DNA of 64,000 nucleotides from Paraburkholderia sp. DHOC27. GTDB lineage: Bacteria; Pseudomonadota; Gammaproteobacteria; Burkholderiales; Burkholderiaceae. The notes under the pieces were generated by a model, which saw nothing but the letters and a program-made list of their open reading frames with translations, ran no database searches and had not been told where the DNA came from. The stretch covers positions 186,001-250,000 of the forward strand of contig NZ_QVQV01000009.1 in the NCBI RefSeq assembly GCF_003429005.1, written 5' to 3'. How positions within the stretch are numbered: position 1 is the stretch's first letter; every line of letters begins with the position of its first letter. A program made the translations under genes and the position numbers. Of this stretch, positions 16,110-24,268 are shown piece after piece.

Positions 16110-17417
16110 TCAGGCCCGCGCGGTGTCGGCCACGCGCGTGACGGCATCCGCGGTGCGCTGTTGCGGCTCGGCCGGCTCCTTGAGCACGCACCACACCACG
16201 ACTGCGCCGATCAGATCGAAGCACGCCAGCGCAACGAACAGCGGATCATAACCGACCAACGCGACCACCACGCCCACCGCCAGCGAGAACAGCGTCGCCC
16301 CCGCATAACCCGCCATGCCGGTGAGGCCGGTGGCCGTCGCCACGTCGTTCTTGCCGAACACATCGGAGGCCAGTGTATACAGCGCGCCGGACAGCGTCTG
16401 ATGCGCGAAGCCGCCAATGCAAAAGAGCGCGATGGCCACGTAGGGACTCGTCGCCAGTCCGATGCATGCCGGTCCGATCATGCACAGCGAACCCGTGACG
16501 ACCACCAGCTTGCGCGAGGTAATCAGCGAGGTCTTGAAGCGCTTTTGATACCACGGTGCGAGATAGCCGCCGAGCACGCAGCCGATGTCCGCCGCGAGAA
16601 ACGGCAGCCACGCGAACATGGCGATTTCCTTCAGATTCATATGGCGCACGGTGACCATATAAAGTGGAATCCAGAAGTTGAAGGTCTGCCACGCGGGTTC
16701 GGCGAGAAAACGCGGAATGGCGATACCCCAGAAGGCGCGACGCTTGACGATGGCGCGCCACGACGGACGGCTGACCGTGGCCGTCTTGTGCTGCGCTTCC
16801 TGGCCTTGCAGGATGTAGTCGCGTTCGACGTCAGACAGACGCGGCTGATCTTTCGGCGCGCGGTACAGCAGCAGCCACAGCACGCTCCAGATCAGCCCGA
16901 GCACGCCGATCGACACAAAGGCCATGCGCCAGTTGCCATGCAGCACCCACCAGACCACCAGCGGCGGTGCGATCACGGCGCCGATCGACGAGCCGATGTT
17001 GAACCAGCCCGTGGCAATCGAACGCTCTTTGGCGGGAAACCATTCGGAGGTTGCCTTCAGCCCCGACGGGATGCCGGCGGCTTCGGTCACGCCGAGCATG
17101 CCGCGGAACACCGCCAGCGAAATCCAGCCGTTCGCGGTGCCATGCAGCATGCAGGCGCCCGACCAGGCAATCGCGAACAGCGCAAAGCCGATCTTGGTGC
17201 CGACCACGTCGAGCACATAGCCGGCAATGGGCTGCATCACCATGTAGGCAGCCTGAAACGACGCGACGATATAGGAGTACTGCGCCGTGGAGATGCTGAG
17301 CAGCCGGTTCATTTCCGGCGCCGCGACGGCGAGCGAATTGCGCGCGATGTAGTTGACGATCAGACCCGAGGTGACCAGTCCGATCATCCACCAGCGCATG
17401 CCTCTTACCTTGCCCAT
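16110..17417 (-). CDS. MFS transporter of the anion:cation symporter family, hexuronate/aldarate type
   Basis: 435 residues, 12 membrane segments. Motifs of the ACS branch are clear: NYIARNSLAVAAPEM in the first loop, AGIPSGLKATSEWFPAKERSIATGWFNIGSSIGAVIAPPLV, and a long central cytosolic loop. Relatives carry glucarate, galactarate, galactonate or hexuronates. With udh directly downstream, hexuronate uptake (ExuT-like) is the most likely job. The start at 17417 has GGAGGAG four bases upstream; the longer frame to 17486 has no such site. A sigma-70 promoter is visible at 17521-17550. Confidence 0.85.
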   Translation of the reverse strand: MGKVRGMRWWMIGLVTSGLIVNYIARNSLAVAAPEMNRLLSISTAQYSYIVASFQAAYMVMQPIAGYVLDVVGTKIGFALFAIAWSGACMLHGTANGWISLAVFRGMLGVTEAAGIPSGLKATSEWFPAKERSIATGWFNIGSSIGAVIAPPLVVWWVLHGNWRMAFVSIGVLGLIWSVLWLLLYRAPKDQPRLSDVERDYILQGQEAQHKTATVSRPSWRAIVKRRAFWGIAIPRFLAEPAWQTFNFWIPLYMVTVRHMNLKEIAMFAWLPFLAADIGCVLGGYLAPWYQKRFKTSLITSRKLVVVTGSLCMIGPACIGLATSPYVAIALFCIGGFAHQTLSGALYTLASDVFGKNDVATATGLTGMAGYAGATLFSLAVGVVVALVGYDPLFVALACFDLIGAVVVWCVLKEPAEPQQRTADAVTRVADTARA

Positions 17418-17520
17418 TTGCTCCTCCAGTGTGCCGCCATGTCCTGACGTGCGATGTCGTGTGGTGCGCATCGCGCCCGTCGTCACGCGGACAGCCGGAG
17501 TGGATCACACCATGCATGCC

Positions 17521-17550
17521 AAGATAATCAACGGGTTGAATAGTTGTCAA
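17521..17550 (-). promoter_or_regulatory. sigma-70 promoter for the transporter-udh operon
   Basis: On the minus strand, TTGACA (17550-17545, exact -35) is followed after 18 bp by TATCTT (17526-17521). Predicted start near 17514, about 97 bp before the transporter ATG. Confidence 0.6.
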
Positions 17551-17685
17551 GCAACATTGGAGGAGTTCGTAACACGCGCTCTGTGCGAAGGTGTATTTTT
17601 GATGCTGTAAAGCGAAAATGGTCGACTTTAAAGGCTATAGCCGTAATTATGCGCGAATAAGTGTTTACCCTTTCGGTGACTTTGC

Positions 17686-17700
17686 CATACAACTTGTATG
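17686..17700. promoter_or_regulatory. CATACAA-C-TTGTATG palindrome
   Basis: A perfect 7+1+7 palindrome in the gap between the Fic gene stop and the transporter-udh promoter, about 135 bp upstream of the -35 box. GntR-type regulators of hexuronate and aldarate genes bind ..TTGTA..-type palindromes, so this is a candidate upstream operator. The rest of the 17551-17781 gap shows nothing. Confidence 0.45.
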
Positions 17701-17781
17701 ACATTGACCAGGCGAGGATTTTGGCGGGTTGAAAGCTCATTGTGGCGCCTGGCAAGGGGCGAAAACTTGAACCTGCTGCGC

Positions 17782-19137
17782 TCAATGCGGCCGGTTGGCG
17801 TCAATCCAGGCCTGTGTGGCGTTCAGCGTCAGCCGGTACCGCGCGCAATTGAAGATTTCCAGTTTCTTCAACTCCTCAAGCAACATTGCCTGGAAGCCCG
17901 GCGCCTGGTCCTCGGTAAGTCCCAGCTCCGCCACTACTGCCTGTGAAGATTTTCTGTCACGAACCACGAGGCCAATGGCTTCGGTCAAATGTTCCCGATA
18001 CCGCAGTCTCATAGGATTCGGGGCGCCCATCGACTCCAGCACGACGACATACTTCTTCATGGAGCGCCGATAGGTCCACGCGAACAGATCCACCGCGCGC
18101 GAGACATCCAGAAATTCGTACACGCCCAGCATCGCCTCGGCATAGTCTTGCGGCTGGACGTCGAGAAAGGACAATGGCGAGCAGTTGTAGAGCATCAGGG
18201 GGATGTTGGCTGCCAGGCGACTGGTGCGCTTGTTGCCATCCTCGAATGGCTGCAGGTACGCCAGATTGACCCACAGGAAGAATGCAGCCTCGACCGGATT
18301 CTTGATGAGCCTGGCCTTGCTAAGGATAGTCTCCAGCATCTCTTCGAGCACGGATGGCACTTGAGACGGCACGTAGACCGTGTCACTGATGTTGACCAGT
18401 TTCTTGCGGATGACGCCCAGCGCATAGGTATCGACAAGAAGGTCCTGCATGAGAACGGCATGCAGGTTGCGAATGAGCGCAGTCGAGAGGCCCTGCAACG
18501 GTACCGCCTCGACCAGAAACTCGATGGCTGCCTTGTGATTGAGTAGCATCACTGCATCGGCGTCGCTGCCGGCAGTCCCCAGCTTGAACAACTCCTCGGT
18601 TGCCAACAAGGTGTAGCGGTTGCCCTCCAGACGAGAAGACGACCAGGACAGGTCGATGAGCAACTGCTCCAGCACCTTGCGGGCGTAGGTCCCTGCCGGC
18701 TGCTGTTCGCGGAGCCGACCGTTGCGATAGAGTTCTTCGGCCAGGTCTCGTGGCATTAGCCAGCTTTCATTCGGCGTGTAGTCTTCGACAAATTTGCGCC
18801 TGTAAGTAACCGGGTCGCGCGCCGTCAAGGGCATATCGAGTTTCCGGCCGAGTTCAACGGCGGCAGGTGACCAGACTGGACCTGGACCGGCGAGCGGCTC
18901 ATCCCGAGCGGCGCTCCCAACGGCAGCGGTCTTGTTAGCTAGCTGATAACGCGTCGCTCGCGCCTGTCCGCTGCGCGAAAGCCGCCCACTGACGCATAGC
19001 GCATCCAGGTGGCGCCGGACAGTAGCAGAACTGCCGCCCGTCGCGTTAATGACGTCGGTAGAGGACACCTCCGGCTGACCCGCTTGGGCCAAGCGTTGAA
19101 TGGCGTCGAGAACCGCTGCGGGGGTCAATCTGCTCAT
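17782..19137 (-). CDS. Fic-domain protein with N-terminal winged helix; catalytic His replaced by Gln
   Basis: 451 residues. Residues 1-70 form a winged helix (AVLDAIQRLAQAGQPEVSSTDVINATGGSSATVRRHLDALCVSGRLSRSG). A Fic domain follows. The inhibitory helix motif [S/T]xxxE[G/N] is present near residue 170 (SSRLEGN), as in self-inhibited class II Fic proteins. The active-site loop reads LQPFEDGNKRTSR, where canonical Fic has HPFxDGNGRxxR: the essential His is Gln and the Gly before Arg is Lys. Fic enzymes normally transfer AMP from ATP to target hydroxyls; with Gln this chemistry is doubtful. The C terminus has another possible helix-turn-helix. G+C looks lower than in neighbours, suggesting transfer. 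Nine phased repeats cover its promoter, suggesting autoregulation. Confidence 0.85.
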   Translation of the reverse strand: MSRLTPAAVLDAIQRLAQAGQPEVSSTDVINATGGSSATVRRHLDALCVSGRLSRSGQARATRYQLANKTAAVGSAARDEPLAGPGPVWSPAAVELGRKLDMPLTARDPVTYRRKFVEDYTPNESWLMPRDLAEELYRNGRLREQQPAGTYARKVLEQLLIDLSWSSSRLEGNRYTLLATEELFKLGTAGSDADAVMLLNHKAAIEFLVEAVPLQGLSTALIRNLHAVLMQDLLVDTYALGVIRKKLVNISDTVYVPSQVPSVLEEMLETILSKARLIKNPVEAAFFLWVNLAYLQPFEDGNKRTSRLAANIPLMLYNCSPLSFLDVQPQDYAEAMLGVYEFLDVSRAVDLFAWTYRRSMKKYVVVLESMGAPNPMRLRYREHLTEAIGLVVRDRKSSQAVVAELGLTEDQAPGFQAMLLEELKKLEIFNCARYRLTLNATQAWIDANRPH

Positions 19138-19263
19138 TTATCTGCTCAATTCTTCGCTTTGATTTGAGCACATACTATCCACAATGGGCAGATACGTCAA
19201 ATTATGAGCAGATTTTGAGCGCATAATGAGCAAATTCAAGAATGTGAGCTGATTTGAGCAGAT
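19128..19263. promoter_or_regulatory. array of nine TGAGCAGAT-like repeats over the Fic gene promoter
   Basis: Seven copies point one way: 19165, 19185 (TGGGCAGAT), 19205, 19216, 19227, 19245 and 19255. Start-to-start distances are 20, 20, 11, 11, 18 and 10 bp, so most are on the same helix face. Two inverted copies (ATCTGCTCA) lie at 19128-19136, over the start codon itself, and 19140-19148 in the leader. The array spans the -35, spacer, -10, leader and start codon. This is what a cooperative autoregulatory operator would look like. Confidence 0.75.
19172..19200 (-). promoter_or_regulatory. sigma-70 promoter of the Fic gene
   Basis: Minus strand TTGACG (19200-19195), 17-bp spacer, TAGTAT (19177-19172). 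Start near 19165, leader under 30 bases. One repeat sits in the spacer, one abuts the -35 and one overlaps the -10 edge. Confidence 0.65.
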
Positions 19264-19361
19264 CGTCATACCTGCCTCTTCGCGCATTACTCGAACCCGT
19301 TGGAAAGGACCTGAGTTTGCTTTACGCCCTTCAATCCGTCTGATCCAACATAGCCCGCGCC

Positions 19362-19391
19362 AACAAAAAAGACGCCCCGCAGGGCGTCTTT
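19362..19391 (-). terminator. rho-independent terminator of the rhamnose ABC operon
   Basis: On the minus strand AAAGACGCCC TGCG GGGCGTCTTT is followed by more T (TTTTTTG in all). A 10-bp stem, 4-base loop and good T-tract lie 41 bp after the binding-protein stop. Confidence 0.88.
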
Positions 19392-19431
19392 CCAATCCCA
19401 CCTCACCCGCGCCAAACGCGCGGCCAGCCAC

Positions 19432-20439
19432 TTAGAAATTGAAGTTGTCGATATTGCTCGAATCGAACGTCGTCGGCGGTCCGAGGATGATTTCGCCCTT
19501 CGGCCCGATCGTGCGCTTGCCGAGCTTGCCAGCATCGAACGACTCGCCTTCCTTGCCCGTGATCGTGCCCGAGGCCAGCGCGGCCGCCGCATACGCCGCC
19601 AGATAGCCGAGCTGGTTCGGATCCCACAACTGGAATGCCTTCACCGTGCCGTTCTTGACGAAAGCGCGCATCTGGTTCGGCGTGCCCAGACCCGTCACGT
19701 CCACCTTGCCCTTGCTCGACGACGAGGAGATATAACGCGCAGCAGCGGCGATACCCACCGTGGTCGGCGCAATGATCGCCTTCAGGTTCGGATAGGCCTG
19801 CAGCAAGCCCTGCGTTTCGACAAACGACTTCTGGTCATCGTCATTGCCGTAGGCAATTTTCACCAGCTTCATCTTCGAATACTCGGGCTTCTTCAGCTCT
19901 TCCTGCATCCACTTGATCCAGGTGTTCTGGTTGGTGGCGTTCGGGGTCGCCGACAGAATCGCAAACTCGCCCTCGCCGCCCATCAGCTTGGCGACCAGCT
20001 GGATCTGGCCACGGCCAATGCCTTCTGCGTTGGCCTGATTGACGAACAGCTGTCGCCCATCGGGTGCCGTATCCGAGTCGAAGGTCACCACCTTGATGTT
20101 CTGCGACATGGCCTTTTTCAGGTAAGGCACGACCGCATTGGCATCGTTGGCGGCAATCACGATAGCGTCCTGGTGCTGCGTGATCATCGTGTTGATGTAC
20201 TGCACCTGCGACGACGCGCCCGCATCCGACGGGCCCACCACCTTGCCGACGCCACCAAACTCCTTGATCGCTGCCATGCCGCCGTCGTCGGCAATCACCT
20301 CATACGGGTTGTTGATCTGCTTCGGGATGAAGGCGATTTTCAGGCCGCTTTTGATATCGGCTGCACTGGCGGCGCAGCTGATGCCGAGTAGCGCAACGCA
20401 GAGCGCGGCGGCTCCGGCCTGGCGTAGAGGTTTGAACAT
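19432..20439 (-). CDS. rhaS: L-rhamnose ABC transporter substrate-binding protein
   Basis: 335 residues with a signal peptide (MFKPLRQAGAAALCVALLGISCAASA) and a periplasmic-binding-protein-like sugar domain: KIAFIPKQINNPYEVIADDGGMAAIKEFGG, DAIVIAANDANAVVPYLKKAM, VVTFDSDTAPDGRQLFVNQA. These match RhaS-type rhamnose receptors of the CUT2 class. It is the last gene of the operon and is separated from the permease by 103 bp carrying two strong palindromes, unlike the overlapping genes before it. A textbook terminator follows. Confidence 0.87.
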   Translation of the reverse strand: MFKPLRQAGAAALCVALLGISCAASAADIKSGLKIAFIPKQINNPYEVIADDGGMAAIKEFGGVGKVVGPSDAGASSQVQYINTMITQHQDAIVIAANDANAVVPYLKKAMSQNIKVVTFDSDTAPDGRQLFVNQANAEGIGRGQIQLVAKLMGGEGEFAILSATPNATNQNTWIKWMQEELKKPEYSKMKLVKIAYGNDDDQKSFVETQGLLQAYPNLKAIIAPTTVGIAAAARYISSSSSKGKVDVTGLGTPNQMRAFVKNGTVKAFQLWDPNQLGYLAAYAAAALASGTITGKEGESFDAGKLGKRTIGPKGEIILGPPTTFDSSNIDNFNF

Positions 20440-20462
20440 GAAGTGTCTCCTGGGTTAATAGT

Positions 20463-20480
20463 CGGACGTTCGAACGTCCG
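20463..20480. repeat. 18-bp perfect palindrome upstream of rhaS
   Basis: CGGACGTTCGAACGTCCG reads the same on both strands. It is 23 bp before the rhaS start codon, inside the intercistronic gap. It may form a stem in the mRNA next to the ribosome binding site, or serve as a protein-binding site. Confidence 0.6.
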
Positions 20481-20504
20481 GGTTGTTGATATCAGGAACG
20501 GCAC

Positions 20505-20525
20505 ACCGTACGGAGTCCGTACGGT
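20505..20525. repeat. 21-bp inverted repeat after the rhamnose permease gene
   Basis: ACCGTACGG AGT CCGTACGGT, 9-bp perfect arms, 18 bp after the permease stop. With the palindrome at 20463-20480 it makes two adjacent strong hairpins between the permease and binding-protein genes, able to protect or attenuate parts of the operon mRNA. Confidence 0.6.
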
Positions 20526-20542
20526 TCTCGCACAGCTATGGA

Positions 20543-21556
20543 TCAGGATGCAGCGGACTTCGCAATAAAGCGCCGGTCACGCATGGCGCGCCAGCGGGCC
20601 ACCAGATTCGGAATCAGCACCGAGGCCAGCAACAGCACACCGGTGACGATGGTGAGCGTTTCGCTCGACACGTCATCCAGCGTCAACGCGTTCTTCAGCA
20701 CGCCAATGATGAGCAGCGAGAGCAGCACGCCGACCATCGAGCCGCGTCCACCGAAGATGCTCACGCCGCCGAACAGCACCGCCGCGATCACCGACAGTTC
20801 GAAACCTTCGCCATTGTCGCCACGTGCGCTGGTGAAGCGCAGCGTATAGACGACACCGGCCAGCGCGCTGACGAAGCCGGACATCACGAAGAGGCGCAGG
20901 CGGATCTTCGCCACTTCGATACCGGAGAAAGTGGCGGCGGTCGGGTTCGCGCCGATCGCGTAAAGACTGCGGCCAAACGCGGTAGCTTGCAGGAGCACCG
21001 TGAAAATCACCGCGCCCACGATCACGATGACGAACGGCAGCGGGATAAACGTCGGCCCGAGGTTGTTCATGCCAAACGCGGTGTATCCGGCCGGAAAATC
21101 GGCCACCGCCTGATCGCCGAGCAGCACATATGCGAGGCCACGGAACAGCGCCAGCGTGCCGATCGTCACTGCCAAAGAAGGCAGGTTCAGCTTGACGATC
21201 ACGAGGCCGTTCAGCAGACCTGCAAGCGCGCCCACCACCAGCACGATGGCGATCACGAGCGGCAACGGCAGACCCATATGCCAGAGCACGCCCATCAAGG
21301 CACTCGATGCACCGAGCACCGACGCCACCGACAGATCGATCTCCGCCGCCACGATGATCAGTGTCATGGGCAGCGCCATTAGCGCGATCTCGGTGAGATC
21401 GGCCAGCACGTTGCTGATATTCGGGCCGGTCAGGAATTGCGGCGACAGCACGCGTCCCAGCACCAGCGACAACACCAGTACGATGACCAGCAACAGTTCC
21501 CAGCGCAGCGGCGTTTCGCGCTTGCGGGTCAGCAAACCGGAATCGGGTTTAGCCAT
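20543..21556 (-). CDS. rhaQ: L-rhamnose ABC transporter permease
   Basis: 337 residues, about 10 membrane segments, CUT2 (RbsC-like) permease family. Family segments: GPNISNVLADLTEIALMALPMTLIIVAAEIDLSVASVLGASSALMG and GLAYVLLGDQAVADFPAGYTAFG; NGEGFELSVIAAVLFGGVSIFGGRGSMVGVLLSLLIIG near the end. Two different permeases are encoded in tandem, as in known rhaSTPQ systems; which is P and which is Q is a guess. It overlaps the previous permease gene by 8 bp. Confidence 0.83.
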   Translation of the reverse strand: MAKPDSGLLTRKRETPLRWELLLVIVLVLSLVLGRVLSPQFLTGPNISNVLADLTEIALMALPMTLIIVAAEIDLSVASVLGASSALMGVLWHMGLPLPLVIAIVLVVGALAGLLNGLVIVKLNLPSLAVTIGTLALFRGLAYVLLGDQAVADFPAGYTAFGMNNLGPTFIPLPFVIVIVGAVIFTVLLQATAFGRSLYAIGANPTAATFSGIEVAKIRLRLFVMSGFVSALAGVVYTLRFTSARGDNGEGFELSVIAAVLFGGVSIFGGRGSMVGVLLSLLIIGVLKNALTLDDVSSETLTIVTGVLLLASVLIPNLVARWRAMRDRRFIAKSAAS

Positions 21557-22613
21557 GATCGCGTTTCCTCATCATGCGTTTAGCGACGGAGCGGGCCAGC
21601 AGCGTATCGGCCGCAATCGCGACCACGATCAACGCGCCCTGAATGGCCTGCTCCCAGAACGGCGACACGCGCAGCACGACGAGCGCAATGCTGATCACCC
21701 CCAACACGAGCGCACCGAGCGTCGCGCCGAGAATCGTGCCGACGCCGCCGGTAATCGCCACGCTGCCCACCACCGCGGCAGCTACCACCTGCAATTCGAT
21801 ACCTTTGGCCGTGCTGGCATCCACGGTGCCGAAGCGTGCCAGCCACAACGCGCCGGCAAAGCCCGCAATCGCGCCAGACAACAGGAAGCCCGACATCACG
21901 CGGCGCTCCACGTTGACGCCCGCGAGGCGCGCGGCCTCGGGATTCGAGCCGATCGCGTAATGCTCGCGGCCGGCGCGGAACTGCTTCAGATACACCGCCA
22001 GCCCGAGCAGCACCACGAGTGCGATCAAGGCCAGATTCGGCACGCCGAGAATCACGCCGGTGGCGAGCTTCGAATAGGCGTCCGGCAAACTGGTGGCGTT
22101 GATCTGTCCGCCATGCACCCACGCGTAATCCGCACCACGAAAGATGTACAGCGTGGAGAGCGTGGCGACCAGCGACGGCACTCGTCCGACCGCCACCAGC
22201 ACCGCATTGATGCCGCCCGCCACGAGGCCGATGGCGATCCCCGCGAGCAAGGCGACGACGACGGGCATATGCGGAAACGCGACATACAGGCTGCCCACCG
22301 CATAGGCGCTGATGCCGACCGTCGAGCCCACCGAGAGATCGATATGACGCATCAGGATCACGACCGTCATGCCGGCCGTCAGCAAGCCGATGATCGACAC
22401 GTTCAGCAGCACGTCGCGCAGATTCTGCAGGTTCAGGAAGGCAGGTCTCGCGAGACCAGTGCCCACCACCAGCAGGATCAGCACGACGAACAGCGTGGTT
22501 TCGCGGCTTTTGGCAATGGTCGCAATCAGACCGCCGGACTTCGCGGCCGAACCACCGGCCACGGGAGGCTGCACCGGCGCGGGATGAGGGTGAGTGTGAG
22601 ATTGGCGCATCAT
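21549..22613 (-). CDS. rhaP: L-rhamnose ABC transporter permease
   Basis: 354 residues, CUT2 permease. After a His/Pro-rich N terminus come about 10 membrane segments with GLLTAGMTVVILMRHIDLSVGSTVGISAYAVG and GIELQVVAAAVVGSVAITGGVGTILGATLGALVLGVI. It pairs with the next permease to form the channel. The start ATG overlaps the ATPase stop (ATGA), so the two are translationally coupled. P versus Q naming is tentative. Confidence 0.83.
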   Translation of the reverse strand: MMRQSHTHPHPAPVQPPVAGGSAAKSGGLIATIAKSRETTLFVVLILLVVGTGLARPAFLNLQNLRDVLLNVSIIGLLTAGMTVVILMRHIDLSVGSTVGISAYAVGSLYVAFPHMPVVVALLAGIAIGLVAGGINAVLVAVGRVPSLVATLSTLYIFRGADYAWVHGGQINATSLPDAYSKLATGVILGVPNLALIALVVLLGLAVYLKQFRAGREHYAIGSNPEAARLAGVNVERRVMSGFLLSGAIAGFAGALWLARFGTVDASTAKGIELQVVAAAVVGSVAITGGVGTILGATLGALVLGVISIALVVLRVSPFWEQAIQGALIVVAIAADTLLARSVAKRMMRKRDHG

Positions 22614-24139
22614 GCGGCATACCCTGGTGAGGTCACGGGCTGGCCGAGCGCGGCGCCCATGATGCGTTCTTCGTTGGCGTCCGCGCGGGGGATGTCGGCA
22701 CTGATGCGGCCTTCGTGCATCACCAGCACGCGGTCTGCCATGCCCAGCACTTCCGGCAGTTCGCTCGAAATCATCAGCACGGCCATGCCCTGCGTGACGA
22801 GCTCGGCCAGCGCGCTATACACCTCGGCCTTGGCGCCGACGTCGATACCGCGCGTGGGTTCGTCGATGATCAGCACTTTCGGATCGGTGGCGAGCCATTT
22901 ACCCAGCACCACCTTTTGCTGATTGCCACCGGAAAGCGTGCCCACCGGCGCATTCGGATCACCGGCTTTCAGACGTAGACGCGTGCCCCACTGCGAAGCC
23001 AGTTGCGTCTCGCTGCGCGCGGAAATCAGGCCGTGTTTGACGAGGCGGCCCAGCACCGTCATCGACGCATTGCGGGCAATGCTCAGTTCCAGCGCGAGTC
23101 CCTGCTGACGGCGATCTTCCGGCACCAGCGCGAGACCGGCCCGCACCGCCACCGCCGGCTTGCCCAGCGCCAGCGGCTTGCCGTTGATCACCACTTCGCC
23201 TTCATCCAGCGGGTCGATGCCGAAGATGGCACGTGCCACTTCGCTGCGCCCCGCGCCCACCAGACCCGCCAGCGCGACGATTTCACCGGCGCGCACTTCG
23301 AAGGAAATGTCCTTGAACACGCCGACGCGCGTGAGACCGCGCACCGCCAGCCGCACTTCGCCCGGCTTGACGTCGGCCTTCGGGTAGAAGGTCTCCAGAT
23401 CGCGCCCGACCATCTTCGCCACGATCGAGGCGGTGGTCATCTCCGAGGTTGGCGCATCGAACACCTTCGCGCCGTCACGCATGATGGTGACGTGCTGCGT
23501 CAGCGCGAACACTTCATCCAGACGGTGCGTGATGAAAAGAATCGCCACGTCGCGCTCCCGCAGCTTGCGTACGATCGCAAAGAGCCGCTCCACTTCGGTG
23601 AGCGAGAGCGCCGCGGTGGGTTCGTCCATGATCAGCACGTTCGCGTTGAGCGAGAGCGCCTTGGCGATTTCAATGACCTGCTGGTCGGCGATGGACAGCC
23701 CGCGCACCAGTTGATCCGCGTGCAGGTCGACGCCGAGCGAGGCCAGCAGGCCGTCCACTTCGCTGCGCATCGCGTCGTAGCGAATGCGCCCGACGCGATC
23801 CACCGGCTGCCGTCCCATGAAAATGTTTTCGGCAATCGACAGATCGAAGAACAGCGTGGGTTCCTGATAGATCACCGCGAGGCCGGCGTCGCGCGCTTCG
23901 GCGGGCGTCGCGAAGCGGCGCGCCACACCGTCGACCAGAAGCTCGCCGCCATCCGGCTGATGCACGCCGGCGAGAATCTTCACGAGCGTCGATTTGCCCG
24001 CGCCATTTTCGCCGAGCAATGCGTGCACCTCGCCCGGCCGCAACGTGAGATCGCCGTCCGATAACGCGCGAACCCTGCCAAACGATTTGCTCGCATGCCG
24101 CAGTTCCAGCCGGGGCGCAGCGGTTGTCTGTTCCTGCAC
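22610..24139 (-). CDS. rhaT: L-rhamnose ABC transporter ATP-binding protein (double NBD)
   Basis: 509 residues, two ABC ATPase halves in one chain as in CUT2 sugar importers. First half: Walker A GENGAGKST, signature LSIADQQVIEIAKAL, Walker B LIMDEPTAAL. Second half: GLVGAGRSE in place of a full Walker A (normal for the family's second half), signature LSGGNQQKVVLGKWL, Walker B LIIDEPTRGIDVGAK. Energises L-rhamnose import. Fourth-last gene of an operon whose first two genes (rhaM, lactonase) set the sugar specificity. Confidence 0.88.
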   Translation of the reverse strand: MQEQTTAAPRLELRHASKSFGRVRALSDGDLTLRPGEVHALLGENGAGKSTLVKILAGVHQPDGGELLVDGVARRFATPAEARDAGLAVIYQEPTLFFDLSIAENIFMGRQPVDRVGRIRYDAMRSEVDGLLASLGVDLHADQLVRGLSIADQQVIEIAKALSLNANVLIMDEPTAALSLTEVERLFAIVRKLRERDVAILFITHRLDEVFALTQHVTIMRDGAKVFDAPTSEMTTASIVAKMVGRDLETFYPKADVKPGEVRLAVRGLTRVGVFKDISFEVRAGEIVALAGLVGAGRSEVARAIFGIDPLDEGEVVINGKPLALGKPAVAVRAGLALVPEDRRQQGLALELSIARNASMTVLGRLVKHGLISARSETQLASQWGTRLRLKAGDPNAPVGTLSGGNQQKVVLGKWLATDPKVLIIDEPTRGIDVGAKAEVYSALAELVTQGMAVLMISSELPEVLGMADRVLVMHEGRISADIPRADANEERIMGAALGQPVTSPGYAA

Positions 24140-24268
24140 TGCCTGTCTCCTCCATCGTGCGGCGTCGCATGCGCGCCGCGATTCATCGGGGGTGCTGCTC
24201 AGGTGCTGCTGATGTTTCTTTTCGTGCGTTGCCTTGCTGCTCGTGCCTCGACGGCGTCACCGGCGTCC

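Noticed and set aside
16047..17447. A 466-codon plus-strand frame
   Set aside because: Antisense to the MFS transporter; Arg/His/Gln-rich composition typical of a high-G+C shadow frame.
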